This document shows, one piece after another, positions 1 through 5,937 of a stretch of 32,344 nucleotides of DNA. A model generated the notes under the pieces. It did not search any database and was not told the origin of the DNA. It saw only the letters and a list, made by a program, of their open reading frames with translations. Origin of the DNA: Roseburia sp. 1XD42-34 (GTDB taxonomy: Bacteria; Bacillota; Bacilli; Bacillales; Amphibacillaceae); NCBI RefSeq assembly GCF_009917385.1, contig NZ_QWLJ01000047.1:1-32344 (forward strand). The letters are read 5' to 3'. How positions within the stretch are numbered: position 1 is the stretch's first letter; each line of letters begins with the position of its first letter. The translations under genes were made by a program, and so were the position numbers.

Positions 1-138
1 GTGTGGTAACTTGATTCTACAAGAAAAGGTCTTCCTTTTTCTATTTATTCATTTACACAAATTATTTTACGCTCTCTTTTATTTGTTTGGCAAATCTTTT
101 TTAATAAGTATCTAATCTTTTCGGTTATTTCAAAGTCC

Positions 139-1020
139 TTATATCAACTGAATGACAATATTATATAGCGTTATCAGGATAATCATTAGCAGTGTTCCAT
201 TGAAAATGCGTTCAATCCATCTATTCGATATTTTGCTGACTAAATTAGTTCCAATAATTCCTCCCAAAATACCACCTGGTATCATGAACCAAGCCATAGA
301 TAAATTATATGGCGCAAACCCAGTGGAAGTGGCTACTAAAATTAGTGAAGATAACTGTGAAAAAAAGATAATGAAAATAGAATTAACACTTGCACTCTTT
401 GTACTCATGGAAAAAACAAACACTAATATAGCTACATTTAGTGGACCACCGCCGATACCTAAAAACGCTGACAACAGGCCTAGAACAAGACCTACACATA
501 AAATGACGAAGCGTTTTTGCACATGATAGGTTTTTATCTTATGATTATACTTCATAAATATATAAATAATAATTAATAAACCAGATAATAAAGCTGATTG
601 GAAGATACCTATGATCGTAGATAGACCAGAATTAACAACAAAATGATTAAAGATTCCTTTTCCAATAAAGCCTCCTATAATAGAGCCGATTGCAATAAAT
701 AAACTGTTCCCCCGGTCTATCTCCAAATTAGAACTTCGTGCTTTTATTAAAGAAACAACCGACATGGAAAAGACCGTTGCGGATGACAGAACACCAATGG
801 TTGATAAATCGTAATGTCCTAACATGTCCAACAAAGGCTTGATAATAATACCTCCACCTAAACCAGCCATCGCTCCGGCCGTGCAGGCAACCAGGCCAAT
901 CAAAAAATAAGCTACAAAAATAGGGACCAACTCGCTTTCTATCTTGTTGTCAAGTAGATTATGTATGGTTTGCCCAAAATGGGTCCAACCGCAAAAAATT
1001 ATCGAGAAGCGAAACTTCAA
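139..1020 (-). CDS. TauE/SafE family sulfite exporter-type membrane permease
   Basis: The protein (293 aa from the first possible start) is an integral membrane protein with about eight hydrophobic segments. It carries the two glycine-rich repeats typical of TauE/SafE (DUF81) permeases: AGAMAGLGGGIIIKPLL near residue 50 and AFLGIGGGPLNVAIL near residue 190. Family members export sulfite, sulfoacetate or related organic anions; the substrate here cannot be read from the sequence. The start is uncertain. The reading frame opens with a TTG at 1020, has no convincing ribosome binding site, and its first ~28 codons overlap a stretch that looks like a transposase scar. The family-like part begins around residue 31, so a TTG at 930 or another internal start may be the real one, or the gene may be 5'-disturbed. 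It stands alone, with no operon partner inside the window. Confidence 0.8.
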   Translation of the reverse strand: MKFRFSIIFCGWTHFGQTIHNLLDNKIESELVPIFVAYFLIGLVACTAGAMAGLGGGIIIKPLLDMLGHYDLSTIGVLSSATVFSMSVVSLIKARSSNLEIDRGNSLFIAIGSIIGGFIGKGIFNHFVVNSGLSTIIGIFQSALLSGLLIIIYIFMKYNHKIKTYHVQKRFVILCVGLVLGLLSAFLGIGGGPLNVAILVFVFSMSTKSASVNSIFIIFFSQLSSLILVATSTGFAPYNLSMAWFMIPGGILGGIIGTNLVSKISNRWIERIFNGTLLMIILITLYNIVIQLI

Positions 1021-1097
1021 TTAGTGGAGATTTTCTTTCACCCACAGATTGTAAGAGGTTCAGAATCGGTCTTGAAATCCTCAGCCTGTCCTCCTAG
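959..1097 (-). pseudogene. Possible 3' remnant of an IS200/IS605-type tnpB / guide-RNA end
   Basis: Between tauE and yjbQ the minus strand reads GGQAEDFKTDSEPLTICG and then a stop (1097-1038). A second frame downstream reads SPLIEVSLLDNFLRLDPFW, ending in a stop at 959-961. From memory, these peptide fragments resemble the C-terminal tails and downstream RNA region of IS1341-type tnpB genes, but no intact transposase, transposon end or target duplication is visible. It overlaps the first codons of the tauE reading frame, so an old insertion may have replaced the original tauE start region. The assignment rests on recalled similarity only and is weak. Confidence 0.3.
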
Positions 1098-1488
1098 GTT
1101 TCATCTTGTAGGTAGGAGAGCAAATCTTATTGCCAGTTACATATGAATAGCTAAATTCCCAGTATGTTTCATGATGTTAGCCAGCATTCCACATAAATGT
1201 GCAAATATAATATAGGGGAATTTTTCACAAAAATGCCCGACAACCATTATTTTAGCATAACAATATGAAAATCCGATGAACGTTGTTTTGCGTAAGACTC
1301 ATCTCCTCCTGTTTGATTTCTTAAAGATTAGGTTATCGATATAATACGTATTAGTAGGAGGGAGAAAACTAGAGGATCATGAAGATTAAAAAGTGAGGTA
1401 CATTTAAAGTCCACACTATTTTCTATCTGGACAACCTTTATTAATACGGAAGCATCTACTTATATTAAAAATCGGAAAGGATGTTGGA

Positions 1489-1899
1489 ATGATGCAAAAA
1501 ACATTTACACTTCAAACGAACCAACACTCAGATATGATCGACATCACAGGTCAGCTACAAGAATGGATTCAAGAGCTAGAAATTACTGGAGGGATAATTG
1601 TCGTATCTTCCATGCATACGACTGCTGGAATTACGGTGAACGAAAATGCTGACCCTGATGTTCAAACAGATATGCTCATGCGATTGGGAGAAGTATACCC
1701 TTGGGAGCATCCAATGGATAAGCATTTTGAAGGAAATACGGCTGCACATTTAAAAACAAGCACCGTAGGTCATGCGCAAACACTTATTATTCAAGACGGC
1801 AAGCTTGTTTTAGGTACGTGGCAAGGCGTTTATTTTTGCGAATTTGATGGTCCGCGCAAGCGAAAGTTTCACGCCATTATCATTCCAGAGGAGAAGTAA
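1489..1899 (+). CDS. yjbQ: YjbQ/UPF0047 family protein
   Basis: This 136-aa single-domain protein matches the small YjbQ (UPF0047) family in length and motifs: SSMHTTAGITVNENADPDV near residue 40, then a conserved NTAAHLK segment, and the C-terminal LGTWQGVYFCEFDGPRKRK. Family members from bacteria and archaea show weak thiamine-phosphate-synthase activity and are annotated as secondary thiamine-phosphate synthase enzyme; the physiological role is unsettled. The start is one of two adjacent ATG codons (1489 or 1492) after the ribosome binding site AAAGGA. The gene is transcribed alone on the plus strand, convergent with the MFS gene, and a terminator-like hairpin follows at 2011-2048. Confidence 0.9.
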   Translation: MMQKTFTLQTNQHSDMIDITGQLQEWIQELEITGGIIVVSSMHTTAGITVNENADPDVQTDMLMRLGEVYPWEHPMDKHFEGNTAAHLKTSTVGHAQTLIIQDGKLVLGTWQGVYFCEFDGPRKRKFHAIIIPEEK

Positions 1900-1948
1900 T
1901 TTCTATAGAATGGAAAACTGGATTGGGAAGAACGACAATTTTAGACAA

Positions 1949-1986
1949 AAGTGTGAATGTGACTTAACTGCATCACGTTCACACTT
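1949..1986. terminator. Inverted repeat between convergent yjbQ and MFS genes
   Basis: AAGTGTGAATGTGA pairs with TCACGTTCACACTT across a 10-nt loop, a 14-bp stem with one wobble or mismatch. On the minus strand the stem is followed by CTTTTGTC, so it could end leftward MFS transcription; on plus there is no clear U-run. Confidence 0.5.
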
Positions 1987-2010
1987 ATTATCAAACGAGT
2001 AATATCTATT

Positions 2011-2048
2011 GCAACCTTTTACCTAATGTACTAAGAGGTTACTTTTTT
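2011..2048 (+). terminator. Rho-independent terminator after yjbQ
   Basis: The stem GCAACCTTTT / AAGAGGTTAC has a 10-nt loop, one mismatch and one wobble, and is followed by TTTTTT on the plus strand. It lies about 110 bases after the yjbQ stop. Confidence 0.6.
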
Positions 2049-2092
2049 ATAACATGCTTAATATTATTTTCCAAGTTTTTCATCTGTAAAAG

Positions 2093-3292
2093 TTACGATT
2101 CGTTTTTCCGTATCGTGACTGGATGTATTGGCAATAAACTACCTATAATTGCAATAACTGCAGCTCCGAGGAACATCGTTTCAAAGCCAAAAGCCGCGAT
2201 GCTTGCTATACTGCTAAAAACAACCAAATCACAAATAGAATCAATGATTGATAGCAACGAAATAGTAGTCGCTCTTACATTCGATGGAATTATATCATTA
2301 GCTAATTGAGCATATACCGGATAGCGAACGGCTCCAACAAAATGGATAAGCATCATAATAATAAATAAAATCCAAAGTGTTTCTCGAAAAAAAGCAGCCA
2401 ACAACAAGCTGAATACTGCGATTCCACCAGTTATATATAAAAGTGCGATCCGTGAAATTCGAGAGGTCATCCATCCGATTGACCTCGAAACAAAAAAGCT
2501 AAATATGGATAGCCCTGCAAGTACAAAGCCAATTAAATAAACTGGCAAGCCAGCATCACGAAGTAATTTGTCATTAAAATTATTAAATATCGCTACTGTT
2601 GGTATAAATACAAGAGTAATATTTAAGAACATCCATACGAGCTGGGGTGCTTTTTTTATCGCAAGCATTCCTTCTTTCACTTGTTTGAAAGGATTTTCCT
2701 GGTAGCTTCCGTGGCCGGCTGGATTCTTTATAAAACAAAGTAGAACAATTTGTATGATCTGAAAGAAAACGCCTAAACCAATAAGCAATTTAAATTGACC
2801 ATCGGTTAAATCTTTGGCAATAATAGCCCCTAAAATTAGTACAACAACCATAACCATAAATTGTGCTGATTGAATAATTCCGAGTGCCTTATCTAACATA
2901 TTTTCTTCATTTGACTCTTTTAAAGATTCGTAGATGAAGGCTTCATCAGCTCCACTAAAAAATGTTACACTAAAGCCACTCAACAGACTGCTGGCGAAAA
3001 ATAACCATGGATCGTACGCCCAAATAAGTAAACCGTGACTCACTATACTTAACAGTGCACCAATCACAAATGATAATTTCGCTCCATATCGATCTGCAAA
3101 CATGCCTGTTGGAATCTCACCAACTAACACACCAATACTCCAAAAGAGTAATAACCAAAGAATGTCCGCTTCATCAAGCCCACGCGAGAAATAAAACAAA
3201 GCTAGTACTGGTTGAATAAATCGAACACTGCCAAATAATTCTGCCCAAAATAAAACACGAATATTACGTGATGCTAATGTACCCTGTTTCAA
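2093..3292 (-). CDS. MFS transporter, probable drug or metabolite exporter
   Basis: This is a 12-segment major facilitator protein of about 400 aa. The loop 2-3 motif is GEIPTGMFADRYGAK, and the sequence otherwise has the pattern of multidrug-type MFS antiporters. The substrate is unknown. I place the start at the TTG at 3292 because a strong AGGAGG lies 8 nt upstream. An in-frame ATG at 3328 and a TTG at 3334 would add 12-14 codons but have no ribosome binding site. That ribosome binding site is in one arm of an inverted repeat (3302-3341), and a short leader ORF with its own strong site lies upstream, so translation attenuation is likely (inference). The gene stands alone and converges with yjbQ. 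Confidence 0.85.
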   Translation of the reverse strand: MKQGTLASRNIRVLFWAELFGSVRFIQPVLALFYFSRGLDEADILWLLLFWSIGVLVGEIPTGMFADRYGAKLSFVIGALLSIVSHGLLIWAYDPWLFFASSLLSGFSVTFFSGADEAFIYESLKESNEENMLDKALGIIQSAQFMVMVVVLILGAIIAKDLTDGQFKLLIGLGVFFQIIQIVLLCFIKNPAGHGSYQENPFKQVKEGMLAIKKAPQLVWMFLNITLVFIPTVAIFNNFNDKLLRDAGLPVYLIGFVLAGLSIFSFFVSRSIGWMTSRISRIALLYITGGIAVFSLLLAAFFRETLWILFIIMMLIHFVGAVRYPVYAQLANDIIPSNVRATTISLLSIIDSICDLVVFSSIASIAAFGFETMFLGAAVIAIIGSLLPIHPVTIRKNES

Positions 3293-3301
3293 ATTTTTAT
3301 C

Positions 3302-3341
3302 CTCCTGCATTTTGTCTATTTCGTTCATAAACAAGCAGGAG
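3302..3341 (-). promoter_or_regulatory. Hairpin sequestering the MFS ribosome binding site
   Basis: On the minus strand CTCCTGC (3341-3335) is a perfect complement of GCAGGAG (3308-3302), which contains the AGGAGG-type site of the MFS gene. An adjoining TTGT/ACAA pairing extends the stem to 11 bp with a 3-nt bulge. In this form the MFS start would be closed. The 5' arm lies inside or just after short leader reading frames, the layout of translational attenuators known from erm and cat genes. Confidence 0.55.
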
Positions 3342-3370
3342 CGAATAATGATGGAACTTTATCTTTAATT

Positions 3371-3430
3371 CTATCTGAATTTTTCACCCCTACTTGTTGG
3401 TTTGGAAAAAATCGATAGTCTTTTTTGCAC
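3371..3430 (-). CDS. Putative 19-aa leader peptide upstream of the MFS gene
   Basis: A GTG at 3430 follows the strong site GAGGAGG by 8 nt and opens a 19-codon frame, MQKRLSIFSKPTSRGEKFR, ending in TAG. An ATG two codons earlier is in the same frame but only 2 nt from the site. A second short frame, starting GTG at 3387, overlaps its end by 17 nt and runs through the anti-ribosome-binding-site arm of the downstream hairpin, ending at 3325. No family is recognised. Its position, strong ribosome binding site and the downstream hairpin argue for a regulatory leader rather than chance, but there is no conservation evidence. Confidence 0.4.
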   Translation of the reverse strand: MQKRLSIFSKPTSRGEKFR

Positions 3431-3460
3431 GTCCATTACCTCCTCAGATTAGATAACATT

Positions 3461-3489
3461 ATTATACAAAATTGGTTGAAAATAATAAA
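3461..3489 (-). promoter_or_regulatory. Candidate sigma-A promoter for leader-MFS transcript
   Basis: TATAAT (3466-3461) is preceded at 17 bp by TTTATT (3489-3484). The -10 is perfect and the -35 weak. Transcription would begin near 3454, only about ten bases before the leader's ribosome binding site. Confidence 0.45.
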
Positions 3490-3745
3490 GGCATAGCAAG
3501 GAAGCAGGCAGATTATTCTCATGTATGTTTAGTAATCTTATATTATTAATTACCACTTAACTTATAATTTTACAATTCCCAATAACGTAAATAATTTATT
3601 TTTCAGATTTTACATGTAATTATCACCAAATAAATATACAAATGATTCATGTGAATTATTTTACGTAAATTCATGCAAAAGTTTTTTTAGCTTGTTTTTA
3701 GCTTCACTTTTTATTTTTAACGCAGCGAAGTATAAAAGCTATATG

Positions 3746-3776
3746 TTTTAAAGGAGCGCACAGCTGCACGCTCCCT
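3746..3776 (-). terminator. Terminator of the spore protein gene
   Basis: On the minus strand GGAGCG and CGCTCC form a stem around TGCAGCTGTG, followed by TTTAAAAC, just after the stop codon of the spore protein gene. Confidence 0.6.
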
Positions 3777-3784
3777 TTCTTTTA

Positions 3785-3985
3785 CTACTTTTGTCTATTT
3801 GCGAGATCCTGTTCTGCAATTTTTATCATTCGCTTCACCATCTCGCCACCCACGGATCCATTCTCTCGTGCAGTTGTGTCAGCTCCGAGATCAACATTAA
3901 ATTCATTGGCGATCTCATATTTTAAGGAGTCAACAGCATTCCTTGCACCTGGCACTTCTAACTGGTTACGGTTTTGTCGAGCCAT
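3785..3985 (-). CDS. Alpha/beta-type small acid-soluble spore protein
   Basis: This 66-aa protein is an alpha/beta-type SASP. The first conserved block, LKYEIANEFNV at residues 21-31, includes the germination protease (GPR) region. The second block, around GGEMVKRMIKIAEQDL, is in the C-terminal half. These proteins saturate spore DNA, protect it from UV and heat, and are degraded to amino acids at germination. AGGAGTG lies upstream of the ATG at a suitable distance. It is monocistronic, with its own terminator. Expression in the forespore from a sigma-G promoter is expected from the family; I could not identify a convincing sigma-G promoter. Confidence 0.95.
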   Translation of the reverse strand: MARQNRNQLEVPGARNAVDSLKYEIANEFNVDLGADTTARENGSVGGEMVKRMIKIAEQDLANRQK

Positions 3986-4015
3986 ACGAATAACACTCCT
4001 AATGGGAAAGTAGTA

Positions 4016-4035
4016 GAACAGTGGATATACTGTTC
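4016..4035. repeat. 7-bp perfect inverted repeat upstream of the spore protein gene
   Basis: GAACAGT and ACTGTTC are separated by 6 bases, 31 bases upstream of the spore protein start. It could be an operator or a 5' UTR hairpin; function unknown. Confidence 0.35.
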
Positions 4036-4181
4036 GGCTTTATTTTCTGTGTTTTTGCAGTAAATACTCCTAACAATATAAGGATGTTCAGAGACAAGAA
4101 TAACGTATGGCATTTTATTTTACAGATTGATTTAAACTTATAAGTTCCCCTCATACGAAAAATTCCACCTCTATATAACGT

Positions 4182-4218
4182 AAAAGAGCTTATCTCATTA
4201 TCGAGATAAGCTCTTTTT
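4182..4218 (-). terminator. Bidirectional terminator after the cold-shock gene
   Basis: GAGCTTATCTC and GAGATAAGCTC form a perfect 11-bp stem with a 6-nt loop, flanked by A- and T-runs on both sides. It lies 9 bases past the cold-shock gene stop and can act in both directions. Confidence 0.85.
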
Positions 4219-4226
4219 GTTTATTA

Positions 4227-4424
4227 TTATAGACGAGTAACGTTTGCCGCTTGTGGTCCACGGTTACCTTCTACGATTTCGAATTCAACCTCTTGACCTT
4301 CTTCAAGTGTTTTGAAACCGTCAACTTGGATAGCTGAGAAGTGAACGAATACGTCGTCTCCGTCTTCACGCTCGATGAAACCGAATCCTTTTTCTGCATT
4401 AAACCATTTTACTTTACCAGTCAT
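4227..4424 (-). CDS. Cold-shock protein (CspA/CspB family)
   Basis: This is a 65-aa single cold-shock domain protein. The RNP1 motif KGFGFIE is at residues 13-19 and RNP2 VFVHF at 28-32, and it ends GNRGPQAANVTRL. It is close in length and sequence to the Bacillus CspB/CspD proteins, which bind single-stranded nucleic acids and act as RNA chaperones. The start is the ATG at 4424, 8 nt after AAGGAGG; an upstream in-frame ATG would give seven extra residues not found in the family. The gene is monocistronic and followed by a strong terminator. Confidence 0.95.
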   Translation of the reverse strand: MTGKVKWFNAEKGFGFIEREDGDDVFVHFSAIQVDGFKTLEEGQEVEFEIVEGNRGPQAANVTRL

Positions 4425-4445
4425 TAAAATGACCTCCTTATTCAA

Positions 4446-5165
4446 ATATCGTGCAAAGTAATTGAATCATAAATACTTTTACACCACTTTGATAAAGAGA
4501 TCGTAAAGTATTATTCAAACTTCAATTTCCTTTTGCATCTTTAACTTTACCCTTTTCTGAAGGAAAATGCAAGTGAATACATCTATAATTTGCAACATTT
4601 TTTTCCATTGGTTATTTTTTTTGAAATTTCAATTAAGATTACACCTTAACTGATCAAGGTTACAACGATTATTTTGTGACTTTAAAACGGAAATAGAAAG
4701 GATTACGTTGGAGTTAAGGTAGCCTTCCTAGCAACATCTTAGAATGTTTTTACTATCCGTCCATTTTTGAATGCACTTAAACTTAATAATACAATGCGCC
4801 AATTATTTATAAATGCTAACGTTAATGGTAACTTTGGAACCAATTTTATGATAGTAAAGCCTCCAGAACTTCGCTCAAGTTACTCCAGAGTTTGTAAACT
4901 CACTTATATCTATGACTTTCATTCATATGTATGCTATCTTTAACTGTCTGTACGGAAGTACCTTTGACAAACGCTTATTACAGTGAAATTTATGCTTCTC
5001 TCATTTTACACCACATTGGAGGTGCAATCAATCCTATTGTCCAGTTTATATAAGCGCCTATAAGTGATCATTCCAAATGAGCGCTTTAACTAAACACGTT
5101 TTCAGCGAACTTACAAAATACATTCGAACTTATTATCCCTCCCTATTCCACCGATTATTCTAAAA
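4446..5165. other. Intergenic region without a recognised gene
   Basis: About 720 bases upstream of the cold-shock gene. The part nearest the gene holds its untranslated leader and promoter (a TTATCA...TATGAT pair lies close to the start). I see no credible coding sequence in the rest; short frames here lack ribosome binding sites. Confidence 0.4.
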
Positions 5166-5440
5166 GAACAAAGGCGCAGGGCGCCCGTTTAGCAACGTAG
5201 CGACTGGAGCGAAGCAACTAAAGTTTTAGAAATCATGCCACTAAAACCAGGGATATGCCGACGCCTGAGCAGCAAGCCCGTATTTAGTCGGCCTTCCTCT
5301 TAGCTACAACCGATGATGACTTATCGTAGAGGCGATTCGTGAATTCGCCTAGTTGCTGGGCTCATGCGCCGGACGTGGCTTATTCGGTTATTTCTTTATC
5401 TCCAAGCGCCTCATTTTATATTTTCTTAGCTTTTAAAACA
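5166..5440 (+). repeat. Dispersed structured element, copy 1 (~275 bp)
   Basis: This is the first of three full copies of a GC-rich interspersed sequence; the others are at 15642 and 23399. It starts GAACAAAGGCGC and ends near TTTTAAAACA. Shared structure: a 5' hairpin GGCGC-(2-3 nt)-GCGCC; TAGCAAC near the 5' end able to pair with GTTGCT(G/A) near the 3' end; a hairpin with outer stem GCCGAC/GTCGGC; a short ATCG-closed hairpin; and a GGCG..CGCC hairpin, here nearly a perfect palindrome. It has no ORF. It abuts the copZ terminator. The orientation is given as the one in which all copies are described. Confidence 0.75.
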
Positions 5441-5441
5441 A

Positions 5442-5481
5442 GCACGGTCTTTTTCTCCATTTCTGGAGAAAAAGACCGTGC
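5442..5481 (-). terminator. Terminator of the copper operon
   Basis: GCACGGTCTTTTTCTCC and its exact complement form a 17-bp stem with a 6-nt loop. On the minus strand the stem is followed by TTGTTTT. It sits 25 bases past the copZ stop and touches the tail of the dispersed element. Confidence 0.85.
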
Positions 5482-5506
5482 CAAAAAGTGAACTTACTTA
5501 AGCTGC

Positions 5507-5713
5507 TTATACAACGACATCGTAGCCTTGTTCTTCAATTGCTTCGCGCATCGCTTGAATATTGGTTTTTGCATCATCATAGGTTACATCGACTTTACCT
5601 GTATCTAAATGCACCTCTACTCCAATAACTCCAGGTAATGCTTCAAGCGCTCCTTTGACTGATTTCTCACAATGTCCACAAGTCATCCCTCTGACATCTA
5701 ATGTTGTTTGCAT
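5507..5713 (-). CDS. copZ: Copper chaperone CopZ
   Basis: This 68-aa protein is a single heavy-metal-associated (HMA) domain with the copper site MTCGHC at residues 10-15, the usual CopZ length. It carries Cu(I) in the cytosol to the ATPase CopA and to CsoR. The start is the ATG at 5713, preceded by AAAGGAGAG; an upstream in-frame ATG at 5770 would add 19 residues not typical of the family. It is the last gene of csoR-copA-copZ and is followed by a strong terminator. A 224-bp gap separates it from copA, unusually long for this operon, and I found no clear promoter in it. Confidence 0.95.
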   Translation of the reverse strand: MQTTLDVRGMTCGHCEKSVKGALEALPGVIGVEVHLDTGKVDVTYDDAKTNIQAMREAIEEQGYDVVV

Positions 5714-5937
5714 ATTAAGATCTCTCCTTTCATCCTTTTTCAGACTGTACAAAATCCGGTTAAATAACATACCGCAGCTTATATTTGGGTTATTTCAGCT
5801 TCATTTTCACATATGCAGCTCACCGCAACACTACTGCGGAACTTTCGCTCTTAACCAGCCATTTGAACAGACTATGATTGAAATATTTATAGATAAAAGC
5901 TTATAGAGCAAGTACGTTTTTTCTAATAATTAAATCT

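Noticed and set aside
4963..5052. Short hydrophobic peptide frame (TNAYYSEIYASLILHHIGG and on)
   Set aside because: About 29 codons with no ribosome binding site and no recognisable family; probably chance.
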